Shown piece after piece: positions 1 to 12,296 of a DNA stretch of 64,000 nucleotides; position 1 is the stretch's first letter; every line of letters begins with the position of its first letter. Source of the stretch: Argentina anserina (Eukaryota > Streptophyta > Magnoliopsida > Rosales > Rosaceae); assembly GCF_933775445.1 (NCBI RefSeq), contig NC_065876.1, positions 7,502,001-7,566,000 on the forward strand. Direction: 5' to 3'. The translations under genes were made by a program, and so were the position numbers. The notes under the pieces were generated by a model. That model saw only the letters and a program-made list of their open reading frames with translations, ran no database searches and was not told the origin of the DNA.

Positions 1-985
1 TACAGATGTCTATTTTATGTAGGATTTTACGGATATTAATTTCGATATTCTTAGAGGAAGTTATGATAATTTGAGTGACGAGAGGTCAGAGTTGAAACCT
101 ACCCGGATTCACTAGCATTCATGGAGAACTCAAGTTTCATGGCACAAATGCATCAATTTTAATACATCAAGGTCAATGATTCAGATGCAGATGCAAAGAG
201 TACATGAATTCCTACTTTTACAAAATATATTTCAAGATTTTCTCATTACATATCAAGTTAGGAGTCTTAAACCAAATCTTACAAGGAAATTGTCGTCAAA
301 AATGAGTAAGAATCTTCCCTATATAAAGAAGCACGAATTTCATATGAGAGGAGGTTTCCAGAGCACAATGTAGATGCCAAAGGAGCAAATACCATCCATC
401 TATCTTCCTTATTCCATTCTTTTATGTTTTTGTTTTGTTTTTCTTGGTTATAGTTTGTTAAACTTTTTTCTAGGGTTAAGATGATGCCCTTTCAAGATTG
501 TTTATGTAGTTTGATGTTTAAGTGATGGATTTATAGTTTCTTTATGATGAATTATTAGTCACTATTTGAATTGATGCTTTATGTTTGAGTTATTTTATTG
601 ATCATCTTAGGGCTTTGCATATAGTAATTAGAAGATGAATTTGAGGCGTACCTGCAATATAATTCAACTTAGCTTCTTGTGATTAGGAGTTATGAATTAC
701 ATTATTGTCGTACCTAAAGTAATAGTTTGTATGATTTTCTTGTTTTCTAGAACATAATGAGTCATTCATGTTAAATTTATGTCGTACCTGGATATACTGC
801 ATGCTAGGATATACGACATCTACCATACTTGGAGAGTATCATATACTTAAAGAAAACTATGGTCTAAGTGCCGTACCAGGACTTAGATACATAAATTGTC
901 ATCTAGAGATACAAAAGAATCCATTAGTCGCATTGATACATAAATATGATTGTTAATGGTCGATTTTGATACCTTAGGTTCTATA
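1..985. other. Unresolved repeat-like noncoding sequence
   Basis: No convincing gene is visible. The AT-rich text and the lack of a long frame fit the noncoding part of an old retroelement, but I cannot place its ends. The sequence changes character at about 985-990, where it abuts the truncated LTR that follows. Confidence 0.3.
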
Positions 986-2741
986 AATTTATTTTTGCGG
1001 CGGCGCGTGAACAGTGTTTTCGAAAACATAAATTTTGTAAATTTATTTTTACGTCGGTGTATGTAAAAAGTGATTTACGTACTGTAAATGTAAATTTATT
1101 TTACGTACGGTAAATGTAAATGTAAATTACTTTCAGTAAATGTAAAAAGTAATTTCTGAAGGGTAAATCAGTAATTTTATTTACTGAGACAGTATTTACA
1201 TTTGAATAGTATGTATACATACAAGAATACGTAAACAGTATGTACTCGTACAAGAATACGTAATGGGCGTGTATTTGTACAGTAATATGTGAATAGTAAA
1301 ACGTGAATAGTAACTTCGTACAATTAGAAATTTTTTAACAGTAATATATTATTACTGTGTCGGCATTTAAGGTTTACATAACGAATCTAAATTCTTTTCT
1401 TATCATTTCAAGGTGATCGAGAATTCAAGGAAATGAACTACAGACGGAATTGTGGAATTACACTCGAGATTATAAGGTGAGTAAAATCTCACATATTACG
1501 AATCTACCCTTGCGGAGATTCAAGATTTTGTAGAGTTTTAAAAATTGAAATACGACATGTATATGATATAATGGAATATATATATATATATATTTGTATA
1601 AATGGTAAATAGGTACATATATATATAGTTTTCTATATTATATACTGTTATGATTTCATTGTGAATATGTCATTTTGATGAGGAGAATTATATATTGAGC
1701 ATGTCGAGTTAATTTGTACAATATGAGGTGATGATTATTGTATGTGGTTTTAACATGTAGTTTGTTAAAACGTTTTGTCTTCGGACGGCCTTCAGACGTG
1801 TTTTGTCTTCGGACGAGCTTTGTCTTCGGACGTGTTTTGTCTTCGGACGGTCTTCGGACGAGTTTTATGTCTTCGGACGAGTTTTTTCTTCGGACGTGTT
1901 TTGTCTTCGGACGTGTTTTTGTCTTCGGACGTGATTTGTCTTCAGACGTGTTTTGTCTTCGAACGGTCTTCGGACGTGTTGGCATGTCAGAACCTAGCCT
2001 TTGGTCGGGCGAAAGTTACGATACAGTTAGAGCTCTAGTCTGTCTGTCGGAGTACTGCATGTGAGGTAACAGATGGGTTATTGGCTCATGAGTACTCATA
2101 TTTTTAGACGTTGGGTAGCAGGAGGTTGCCCAATGTCGGCGGTGTACTACGTGAGGGGTAACAGAGGTGTACCAGCGTTCATTAGTACCCGTATTATCAA
2201 TGCATTTGGGTAAACAGAGGGGTTGCCCAATTTCTCATGAGCACTTTCATTTTCATATTTTGGACAACCAGATGGGCCGTCCATTGACTCATGAGTGCAT
2301 TTATATTTGATGTTTTTGTGGATTTCCGTATATATTGATATGCGAATTTTATTGTTGTTTTTACTCATACGAGCTGTAAAGCTTACCGGGTTTGTGTTTA
2401 CAATCCCGGTGCACCAATTCGATGGTGTAGTGGATAACTCCGCAGGTGTGGATTAGCGGGAATTGACGGACCGCTCAGAGGACTTGAAGATATTTAGTTC
2501 CAGCTTGTGTGAGGATTTTGTGTGACTTTCTTGTGAGGTTTTTGTGAGGATTATACATTTCCATTTGTTATAATGTCGAATTATAATTTGGTTTGTAATA
2601 ATCGGTTTGTCTGAGTTGTATTTTGAACTCAGAGATGATCCGCTGTGGCATTTAAAATGATTTCGATTCATTGAGATTGTTTTAGTGTTTTTCATGACTT
2701 CGAAATTTGAGTTTCATGCTCGAAATTTTGGGATCGTGACA
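986..2741 (-). mobile_element. Truncated LTR of the TGTAAC/TGTCAC-type gypsy-like family
   Basis: Read on the minus strand, this begins TGTCACGATCCCAAAATTTC at 2741 and parallels the solo LTR at 6990-9988, which begins TGTAACGACCCCAAAATTTC. Shared blocks include the AAATGCATTTGGGTAAAC-like segment near 2200 (compare 7545) and the run of short TTTACGTA/TAAATGTAAA motifs at 1020-1150 (compare 8700-8880). The match stops near 985 at a GCGGCGGCGCGTG block, which in the complete copy lies about two-thirds of the way through. The rest of this LTR is therefore missing or replaced. Assignment to Ty3/gypsy (Tekay-like) is inferred from LTR length and ends; no pol gene is present. Confidence 0.65.
1768..1982. 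repeat. Minisatellite of a CTTCGGACG core inside the LTR
   Basis: About a dozen imperfect copies of GTCTTCGGACG, separated by GTGTTTT or AGTTTT linkers, occur in tandem. The related solo LTR at 7826 carries the reverse-complement core (GTCCGAAGAC) only once, so this copy has been locally amplified. The open frames here on both strands are by-products of the repeat and are not genes. Confidence 0.85.
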
Positions 2742-3382
2742 AAATCGATTCTCAATCCTAGTTAGAATGACTTCGTACTTACACACTATACTAACGACGA
2801 TTCGTGCGTTTGCAAGTTTTAATTAAAATTTCACAACAACCCAATGGTCAATTTAATTTGTATTACTTTATGGGGTTACTAATATGGAATTGAAATAGAA
2901 AGATCTCATTTGTTTAATTGCTACACGTACTCTTTATGATAGGTACGTAGTTGGATCCTCTAAATAATCGAAAACATATCGTTGTCGACCATCACTCTTC
3001 AGCTTTTTCCAGAAGGGCTTTGTTGTTCATACATTTAGATAGTTGTACGTGATCTAAACATTTAGACTAAGCAAAATGATGGTGTTAAGCTCTTCGGTTT
3101 GTGACCATACGTACCCTAGCTAATTCGGAGCTAGGCTTCCTCTGCAATTTTCCAAAGTGCAAGAATGTTAGAAAACAAAGGAGGATATAGATTAGGGTTT
3201 TAATTATATAGTCCATAGTTGAGAAGATAGCTCCTTATCACCGTGTATCTGCATATGCATAAATCTCAAACCCTCTAAACAAACAGAATAGAAGGACTTT
3301 ATGCTCGTCTTTGACGAGGACAATAAACCAATTAGGTATTTACTAGTACCTCATCCTAGAGTACTGTTTCTGAAAGAGGTCC

Positions 3383-3427
<45 letters not shown>

Positions 3428-3527
3428 ATATTGTAGTACTATAGGATGATGTTCCATATCGACAAATTATTGTAGTTTGTGTTATAGTTTCAATTAATTC
3501 ATTTCCATGTATTAGGAGCTAGTATAA
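2742..3527. other. AT-rich intergenic DNA with a long (AT)n tract
   Basis: No gene or RNA is recognised. An uninterrupted AT dinucleotide repeat occupies 3387-3424. Confidence 0.5.
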
Positions 3528-3980
3528 GAGCATCTCTAATAGTTTTAACAAACTTTCTCTAAAATAGAGAAACAAATGTTAAAATCTCTAAAACAATTAT
3601 GCTCAAAATTAAAGAGTTTATTCATTTTACATGTTTCTGCATTTATTACAAGTGAATAAAATATTATAACCACATATTATTTTATATATTTAATTTGTTA
3701 GTTTGAAATAAATAATTTAATTTTTTTTATTGTTTTAATTAGTTGTTATTAAAACTTGAGTTATTGGAGAAAGTGTAGCACTTAATGCTTTTGCTTCTGC
3801 AAAAATTTGCAGATTGTTGCAAATTTGCAGATTGTTGCAAATTTGAAGAATTTTCTATTTTTTCTTATTCTTTTCTCTATTTAGGAAAATGAGATGCATA
3901 ATCTGTTGGAATTAAAAAAAACCCAATATTCTCTAAAATTTCTCTTTTTCTCCAAAATATCAAAGCTGTTAGATATGCTC
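3528..3980. mobile_element. Tourist-like (PIF/Harbinger) MITE
   Basis: The left end is GAGCATCTCTAATAG and the right end, reverse-complemented, is GAGCATATCTAACAG. Both sides are flanked by TAA (3525-3527 and 3981-3983), the 3-bp target duplication typical of PIF/Harbinger elements. The 453-bp interior is AT-rich and noncoding. A second member with the same ends lies at 25021-25812. Confidence 0.8.
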
Positions 3981-3983
3981 TAA

Positions 3984-6127
3984 TCCTAGTCAGGGGATGG
4001 TAAGAAGAAAATTAGTAGTCCAACATGCATTTATTTTGATAATAGCTTTCAGAAGAAATTAACTAGTGATACAATTAATAGGATGTTATGCTTGCTTGAC
4101 AAGTAGTTTTAATTAGATTGTTTGGGGTAGAGAATAGGTTCTCATACCTAATCGCATAAAAGGTGTAATGTGTTTTTGTTGACTGAAGAATTGGGTTTAG
4201 GGTTTTAAAATTGCCAACAACATATCATCTACCTGGGATGTTGAGAATCACTCAAACATATAAATGATTGGCACTTTACATAATTTTCACCACCAACTAC
4301 AGATTACCAGGTTTCTTTTATGAATGATGATCAAATCAAGCTGCATGCGCGCAATCGAAGTTTAAATGACCAAAGTTGTTTAGTTAGTACGTATAATTTG
4401 AAACACAATTAATGGATAATCTATAGGAAAATTAAGGTCCGTAGATAGACCCTTATTGATCAGAGAATTATTAAATTACATGATTTTTCATCAACGGGTG
4501 AGTTCGTAAAAGTCCTTTATATTGAAATATTGAATTTAAAAGGATGTTGTTAAATGTACTCGTTAAATTTCTAGATATACGCAGCAAACACAAATTATTA
4601 TTTATTCCCTAGTTTACCCTTAATTGTACCTAGCAACCAACTGACCATAATGCTTCAACTTCAACCCCACTCCAATTCTTCTCAACGAATCACTTCAATT
4701 CTATCATTGATATTGACCTATCATTCATCCGCTTTAATTATAGTATGAATTGCTCAAATCTAGGCGACCATATATATGTTGATCAATGAAACCTTTCCGC
4801 GCAACAGTGCAACCATTTGCCCTCTCGGTTCTTGATTGTAACATTTCTTTGCTTCATTAGATCAACATGTAATTTCTTCTTATATAGTTGCAAACTTGCA
4901 ATTAATTTGTTGCTAGACACATAATTCTAATGACCATTACTCGAACAACGAGATTTCTCAAGAAGCAAATTGGAGTTATATAGATTGTTAAAATAACAAG
5001 AAACATGATGCTTTAGATGGAGCAAAGAAACCTCAGTTGGAGAATTTCACCGATTGAAATGTTGTTAATGGATTACTGAGAAAGATCATCTTACATAATC
5101 TGATGAAAAATTTGGATGGGGAGGTGAGATATTTTTTCAACGGTTTGTAGAAAGAAGAATTTACAAATAGGGTTAAAATTGGAAGTATTAGGAGAAAGTA
5201 TGTGTGCTAGGTATAATTTAGAAATTTACTGTGTACATTTAGCAACACCCATTCAAAAAATGATTAAACTAAAAAGAGAGTTTTTATTCTCACATCCAAA
5301 AATGATATTTGAACCTCCTCACTTACTAGACCTCCTTTTTACTTTTACAAATACTTAAACTGTTATTTAGACCTCCATACCCATGATCAATATATTATTA
5401 TTAGATACCAAATCAATCTATTATCCATTAATCATAATATCTTTCCAATTCTACTTTTATTCAATTATTATAAAAAAATTGAAAATTCTTAATAATTATA
5501 TAATCCATATTCTCAAATTAATGTTCTTTTTCACTACTAAATTCATAATTAATAATATTGTTTTTTTATTCATTGATTTGAAACTCACCAGAGATAAGTT
5601 TTAAATACACACTCATAAATACTTAATACACACCCATATTATTCAATAATCAAAAATATATTTTGCATGTATGTTAAATGACCAAAATAAGTACATGTAA
5701 TAATTAAGAAAATACAAAATAAATTAAATTATCAAAATTGGAGAATTTATTTTTGAAAACAATTAAAATATGAAAATTTACAGGGAATTTAAATTATTAT
5801 ATATTTTGATGGAAAATTAAGTGGGAAATTCAAGCAATCAACTAATTCATTAATCTTCACGGAAAAATGATATTATTTCCATGTTTAGAGTCCCAAACAA
5901 GGTAATCAATGAAAATAAATTATGATTTTCATTTAATTAAATTTCATTTTCTTATGTTCTTGAAAAAGAAATTATGTTCAACTTCTTCAGTTTTTCTTAT
6001 ACATATATTCTTCATTTTGTTTTTCATGTTTAAAGAATTTGAAAAGAACTATTGCGATCTATATTGATCCGTAAGAACAAACAAGAAATAACATGAACAT
6101 TTATAAGTTGTCAATATATATATATAT
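3984..6127. other. AT-rich intergenic DNA, no gene recognised
   Basis: No reading frame with recognisable content is present. The small frame at 5383-5604 is nearly all Ile, Leu, Phe and Asn codons, as expected from random AT-rich DNA. Confidence 0.5.
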
Positions 6128-6530
6128 AGTTCCTATCGAGAGTGAAGTTTCACTCTGAAATGACAAAGTGAAGTTTCAATTATAGCACACTTTTCGGTTA
6201 ATTTTTTTCACCATAAGTGATTCGATATTTAGGTATTATATTCAAGCTCAACTCTACAAAATTTCATCTAATTCGACAATGGTTTGGGCATTTAAAATTG
6301 AGATTTACACAAACGGTTCATGTTGAACAATTTTAATTTATTCATTGATTTAATCTAATTCCAATACCTTAACGATGTCTGAATTGGATGAAATTTTGTA
6401 GAGATGATTTTGAATAACATACCTAAATATTGAATTACTTATGGTGAAAACATTTGACCGAAAAATGTGCCAAAATTGAAACTTCACTCTTTAATTTTTA
6501 AGTGGAACTTCACTCTGGATAAAGACTGTA
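6128..6530. mobile_element. Foldback MITE, family 1, copy 1
   Basis: The ends are inverted repeats built on AGTCCCTATCCAGAGTGAAG. The arms continue inward through GCACATTTTTCGGT-like and CCTAAATATTGAATCACTT-like blocks that reappear inverted on the other side. The element sits between TATATA tracts, consistent with insertion at TA. Related copies occur at 41091-41470 and, as a half copy, at 50341-50520. Confidence 0.7.
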
Positions 6531-6989
6531 TATATATATATATATATATGTAGACACACACTAAAAAGTAGCCTTATATAGCCAAATAATGAAGTATTTT
6601 GTGATTTTTTTATTCAAGGGTATTTTAGGTACTTTATGTGGTGTATTTAGTAAACATATTGGAACTAAATTTTAAATAGGTGGTGTATTAAGTATGAGTT
6701 TGTATTTAAAATTTCTCCTCACCAAATAGTAAAAGCAACACAAAAATTCAAACATCTATTAAACAATTTTGTTCTCTCAAATCCTAACCGAAGTTTATCA
6801 AAAGTGAGATTCTATTCATAACTCTTAAATTGGCACCTACACCTCATTAATGAGTAGACCTCCAATTTTTCTTTTACAATATAATAAAATGCTATTTAAA
6901 CCTCCACATTTTTCCTACATTTCTCATAGTCCAATTAAATCAATGAAATGCTATTCATACCTCTAAAATTGTTCATTAAACTTCCTTTA

Positions 6990-9988
6990 TGTAACGACCC
7001 CAAAATTTCGAGCCTAAAAACTCAAAATTCTAAAGTCGTTAAACACAAATAATCTCAAATAAACCGAAATCATTTAAGTGTAACAGCGGATCAATTCTGA
7101 GTTCTCAATACAACTCAGACAACCAATTATTACAACCCAAATTATAATCCATACACAAAATGGAAATGTAATAATTCTCACAAATCACTCACAAATCTCA
7201 CAAATGAAAATACACAAATCCTCACACACGAATCCATGCTAAAATCTCACCACAAGTAGGATCCGAACGACTTCGAGCCTCTGTAGTCGTCACTCAACCT
7301 CCACTAATCAGCACCTGCAGAATTATCCCCTACACCATCGAATTGGTGCACCGGGATTGTAAACACAACCCGGTAAGCTTATAGCTCGTATGAGTAAAAT
7401 CACAATACAGTTCGCATATCAATATATACGAAAGATCACAAAACAACAAATATAAATGCCCCCATGAGCCAATGGTCAGCCCATCTGGTTGACCCAAAGA
7501 AATATGAAATAATAAGCTCATGAGGAAATTAAGTAACCCTTCTGGTTACCCAAATGCATTTATAATACGGGTACCAAGAACGCTGGTACACATCTGTTAC
7601 CCCTCTCGTAATACACCGCTGATATTGGGTAGCCACCCGCTACCCAACATCCAAAATACACCGAGTACCCATGTGCAGATAACCACCCGTTACCTCACAT
7701 GCAGTACTAAGGCAGACAGACTAGAGCTCTAACTGTATCGTAACTTTCGCCCGGCCAAAGGCTAGGTTTCGACTTGCCAAACACGTACAATAATCTCACA
7801 TCATATTGTACCAAAAATCAGGTCCGAAGACAATTCACATTTTAACAATCTCAATGTTAAAAATCACGTACAATAATCCCACATCATATTGTACAATTCA
7901 AATCACATGCTCAATATAATCACAATAAAATCATAACAGTATATTATATAGCAAACTATATATATTCGTACTTATTTACCATTTATACAATATATATATA
8001 ATCCATTATATCTTATACATGTCATATTTCACTACACATGCACATTTCTCACTTCCGTCATCGAAATGACTATTTTTAATGAATTAATAACAGTACGTAA
8101 TTTAATGAACTATATATATATAATATGTACTTATTACCATTATACTGTATATATGTAGTCCACTAAATTATATACATGTTGTAATTCATTTGATAAACAC
8201 ACTTGCAAAAATGTTGAATCACCACGAGGGTAGATTCGTAATTCAGTGAGATTTTACTCACCTTATTGACTTGAGCGTAATTTCACAATTCGCGATGCTA
8301 ATTCCTTTCCTCGATTTAACGATCACCTTAAAAGAATAAGAAAAGAATTTAGAATCGTTTCGTAAACCTTTAAATGCCAAAACAGTAATATACGGTTACT
8401 GTTCAGCAATTTTGGTTTATACGAAGTTACTGTTCAGTGTTCACTATTCACGGGTACTGTACAATACTCAATTAATACGTATTTCTGTACGTATAAATAT
8501 TATATACGTATTTCTGTACGTATAAATATTAAATACGTATTTCTGTACGTATAAATGTTAATACGTATTTCTGTACGTATAAATGTTAATACGTATTTCT
8601 GTACGTATAAATATTAATACGTATTTCTGTACGTATAAATATTAATACGTATTTCTGTACGTATAAATATTAATACGTATTTCTGTACGTATAAGTACGA
8701 TTTAATGTAAATACAAATTCAGTAAATAAAATTTACTAAATTACCCTTTTTACAAAATTACTTTTTACAATTACTGAAAGTAATTTATAATTACATTTAC
8801 CGTAGGTAAAACTTAATTACATTTACCATACGTAAATAAAATTTACATTTACATTTACCGTTACACAGTAAATTACCAAAATACCCCTTTCAGTCAAAAC
8901 TAATTACACCGCCTTACACGGCGGCGCGTGTGGCACACGCGCCACCTCCGGCCGGCCGCGCGTGGGGCCCACGCGCCGAGCCCAGGGACGGCGCGTAACA
9001 CGCCACCACCGCCCCATTTCTCTCCCTTTTTCTCCCCTCTTCTCCGCCACGGCCTCACGCCGCCCCTAGACCCTCCCACTTCCTCTCACGCGCCGCCTAA
9101 GGCGGCGGTACCCCTCCATCCTCTCCAACCTCCGATCTCCACCAAAACATCACAACAACACACCAAAATTCAACAACAACATCTCATCAACAAACCTAGG
9201 CTATCCTCACCTCGATCGGAGCTCGAAAACCACCGGAGTTCGGCTTGACACGGTGGTGGAGAACGCAGAAACTTGGAGCGATCCGTTGAGCTCCGGCGCG
9301 ACTCGAGTGGGTGCGTCCTCCTTGGGGTTGCTTGCAGGGGTAGGCGCGGTGCCTCCTAGGCCGGCGGTGAGGGCCACGTTGCTCGGAAGGCGGCGGATCG
9401 GTGAGAGTTTCAGAGGGAAGGGAGAGTCGGGAGAGAGAGAGAAGAAGAGAGGGTTGCGAGTCTAGAGGGTGAGGGAGGAGCTCGGGGTCGAGAGGGAGAG
9501 GGAGGAGAAGGAACCGAGAGAGAGGGATGAGAGGAAGGAAGCTCGGGAAGGAAGAAGAAGGAGAAAGAGAAGAGAGAGATCCGAGAGAGAGAGAGGGGTG
9601 TGCGGCGGGGTGAGTGAGGGGAAGGGGTTTCCACAAATGGAAACCCTAAAACAAAATGGTTCTATTTATACCAAATTCTAAAATCGGAAACAACTTCTAT
9701 CGTTAATAACTTTTACATACGATGTCCGATTCGAACGCGTCACATACTCACGAATTCGTATCGACGAGCTCTACAACTTCCGTGAAGAAAGTTTTCACAA
9801 CCGAGCGACGAAATAAAAGTCGATAAATTCGTTCGGAAACGTAACGTTTTCTTATTAAACGTTCTCGGAACGTTTCCGTTCCCGTTTCGTAACATTTGTA
9901 AGTAATCATATTCGGTTTAAATCAAACTTCACAACTTAATAGAATTAAATTCAATTTCAAATATTGTTTGAAAACGAGGGTTATTACA
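6990..9988 (+). mobile_element. Solo LTR (Ty3/gypsy-like), 2999 bp, with perfect 5-bp TSD
   Basis: The element starts TGTAACGACC and ends GGTTATTACA, giving the 5'-TG...CA-3' ends of an LTR. It is flanked on both sides by CTTTA (6985-6989 and 9989-9993), a perfect 5-bp target duplication. There is no internal gag-pol, so this is a solo LTR left by recombination between the two LTRs of a full element. It contains an eight-unit tandem repeat (8476-8695) and a GC-rich block (8900-9640) very unlike the surrounding AT-rich DNA. The last 300 bp resemble the end of the solo LTR at 50690-53272, including the shared CGAGCTCTACAACTT segment. Open frames in the GC-rich block are not genes. Confidence 0.9.
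8476..8695. repeat. 28-29-bp tandem repeat, eight units, inside the solo LTR
   Basis: Eight nearly identical units of TACGTATTTCTGTACGTATA plus an AATATTAA-like spacer are visible. Each unit contains the palindromic TACGTA twice. There is no spacer variation of the kind seen in CRISPR arrays. Confidence 0.9.
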
Positions 9989-9993
9989 CTTTA

Positions 9994-10865
9994 ATTTTGA
10001 ACATTTGACAATGATATTTTTTATTCAATAAGTCTTTAACTTTTGTCGTGATTCCGAGTATGTTTGTTTAAATTACAGTACATCATCAAATATATTTATG
10101 TTCAAGTTCTTTGATCTCATCATTAATCATGAAAAATATGGTGGAACTGAAAAATAAACTCACTGTAATTAGAAACTAAAAACGACAAAATATATTTCAA
10201 ATGAGTGCATGAACATCATATTTCAGAAAATATATTAGTCACTGCATACAAATTATATTACAGTCAAAATGAATAGGTTTCTAATATCAAAATTGTGGTC
10301 AATGTTATGACATTTAGATTACAAGTCGGCTATAATCAAATCCTAAACCCTAAATATTGGAACTCAAAAGAATATTATGAACCCTAGAAACACATAATAC
10401 GTATTATATCAATTTATGGAGATAATAGAATTACATAACAACAAATTCATACCTTGTACAGTAAAAAAATGTTTTGCTCAACTACATAATCTCCACTTTA
10501 TTCATGTTGTGTTGGGAAAAAAATTCTCCTCCTTAAGACTTATGTTGTGGAATCAATTACTCATTTTATTTTATTTATTTTAATTTATTTTTAAACTCTT
10601 AATGTCTTTTTTGGTCATTTCACATGCGTTGACTTTTTCAACGTTGATATGAAAAAAGAAGGAGGTGTAGATATCAATTTAGAATATATGAATAGAAGCT
10701 CTCTTATTAAAAATTCTATGTAGCTTTTCAATTGATACATGAAGATTAATATTATATTTTTTAACAATAAAAAATGTAATTAATTAAATCATCTTATTCA
10801 ATTTATTATTCTAGATTGGGGTTTTCCTAAAATAAATAAATGAATAAAGGATTGACAAAAAATGA
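9994..10865. other. AT-rich intergenic DNA
   Basis: No gene is recognised. The segment around 10590-10720 (TTTCACATGCGTTGAC ... TATGAATAGAAGCTC) recurs as a diverged direct copy at 11660-11760, on the other side of the hAT MITE. Confidence 0.4.
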
Positions 10866-10873
10866 AAAAATAT

Positions 10874-11581
10874 TAGGCCCGGGACTTTAGAACCGAGAAC
10901 CGTTTAGAACCGTTGGAATCGCACCGAAATGGTCGATTCGATTCTAAAAAAAATTTACTAACTCTAGAGAAACCACGCCAAAACAACTGATTCGATTCGA
11001 TTCCGATTCTTATTTTTAAAATGATTTTGGAACCGTTAAACCAAGTCTTCACAATTATATAAGAAAAACTCATGAAAGAAACATATTTTGTCGCTGCCTC
11101 CCTTATCACTTTATTTTCTTTACTTTTCAGATTCATACTAATCATTATATAAACTAAAAAAATCTTATTCGCTTTGTCTTACGCCCTCACTTCCTTACTT
11201 CCTCTGTACATTTGCCTCACTTCCTCTATTATTTTGTTACTCCCTAAAATCATAATTGTCCTATGTTTACATTCTTTCTCTCAATTCTTTTTTAAATAAG
11301 TTAGTATGTTAATTGTTGATCATTGGGTAATTGTATTAGAGAGGTTGTTGACGTTTGGTAAAGTTGGTATTTTATATGGTTATTGTTTAAGACTTGGAGA
11401 TAAATATATATTACAGTGAACTTTTGGAACTATAAAAACTCAAAAACCGATATGATATTTGTGGTTCCAGTTTCTTCTGGTTCCGGAAACAAATGGTGAT
11501 AAAACATGACCATTTTTTCTATTCCGATTTTGGTTTCGGTTTCAGAAAAAAGTCATTATTTTAGAACCGGTCCCAAGTCTA
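10874..11581. mobile_element. hAT-type nonautonomous element, 708 bp, with perfect 8-bp TSD
   Basis: The left end is TAGGCCCGGGAC and the right end reverse-complements to TAGACTTGGGAC. Both are flanked by AAAAATAT (10866-10873 and 11582-11589), an exact 8-bp target duplication as expected for hAT. GGTTCTAAA/TTTAGAACCG-type motifs recur in the subterminal regions. There is no transposase. Confidence 0.85.
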
Positions 11582-11589
11582 AAAAATAT

Positions 11590-12296
11590 CATTTATATTC
11601 ACTATTTTAAATTAGGCAGGTTGAAAATTTTATTGTTTTTTTTTCACTCTAATATGTATGCTTGGTAATTTCACATGCATTGAAAAAATCAACACGAAAT
11701 TGAGAAAAAAGTAAGGTCTAAGTGTTGTTTTGAGAAGTATGAATAGAAGCTCCCAACTTAAAAAAATAGAATTGTAGTAGTCCTTCAAAAGTATTCCTCT
11801 AGTATGAAGAAAATTAGAACTTGGGCCACTTTTTCCGTGCGCTTCAAGAATTGTGTACTTAATGTGGTGAAAATGAAGGTCTCAAACCCAGGTCTGTGCC
11901 AAATTGAAACCCAACGAAACCCAGAGATCCACAATTCATCAGCCCAATCTTTTCTTACCATCATGCAAATTAACTAAGAAAGAACCTTTCCTCATATATT
12001 GTAAGTCCCCTTCAGTACTAAAGACCAAAACCTTGCGAAGTACCTAATTGTATTTCCACCATTCACTACACTCCCTTCCGAGTTCTGTCCACGCAAATGA
12101 ACTAGTCAAAAGCTCTTGTACAACACCACAAAAATTGAAAGCACCTGCCCAATTTGATCTGACATTTGATATATGATGGGTGAAATGAACATGAAAGAAA
12201 CATCTCAGCAATCTTTCAGATGAAAAATATGTGACTAGAAGTCTAGAACTAGATGTAGTTCATACTTCATAGTCCGAATCAATGGTAGTGCTACTC
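11590..12296. other. Intergenic DNA including a duplicated promoter-proximal segment
   Basis: From about 11,880 the sequence resembles 12,880-13,300 upstream of the phosphoglycerate mutase-like gene, for example TTCTGTCCACGCAAATGAAC here versus TTCTGTCCAAGCCAATGAAC at 12970. The upstream region was therefore duplicated together with the first exon. No separate gene is recognised. Confidence 0.4.

Larger units (their letters stand above)
6806..10703. mobile_element. TIR element split by the nested solo LTR (tentative)
   Basis: The left sequence GAGATTCTATTCATAACTC, followed by AAATTGGCACCTACACCTC, matches the reverse complement of the right sequence (GAGAGCTTCTATTCATATAT, then AAATTGATATCTACACCTCC). 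This suggests one short TIR element whose two halves are now about 3 kb apart because the LTR at 6990-9988 landed inside it. I could not establish a target duplication, so the outer ends are tentative. Confidence 0.3.

Noticed and set aside
1656..2064. Overlapping open frames on both strands with Arg/Lys/Thr or Phe/Ser/Asp repeats
   Set aside because: They result from translating the CTTCGGACG minisatellite; three frames stay open for the same reason.
8476..8695. Regular repeats resembling a CRISPR array
   Set aside because: Units are directly tandem with no unique spacers, lie inside a plant LTR, and no cas gene is present.
9196..9681. Pro/Ser-rich and Arg/Glu-rich frames of up to 146 codons
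   Set aside because: They lie in the GC-rich and GA-rich part of a solo LTR and are mirror translations of low-complexity DNA.
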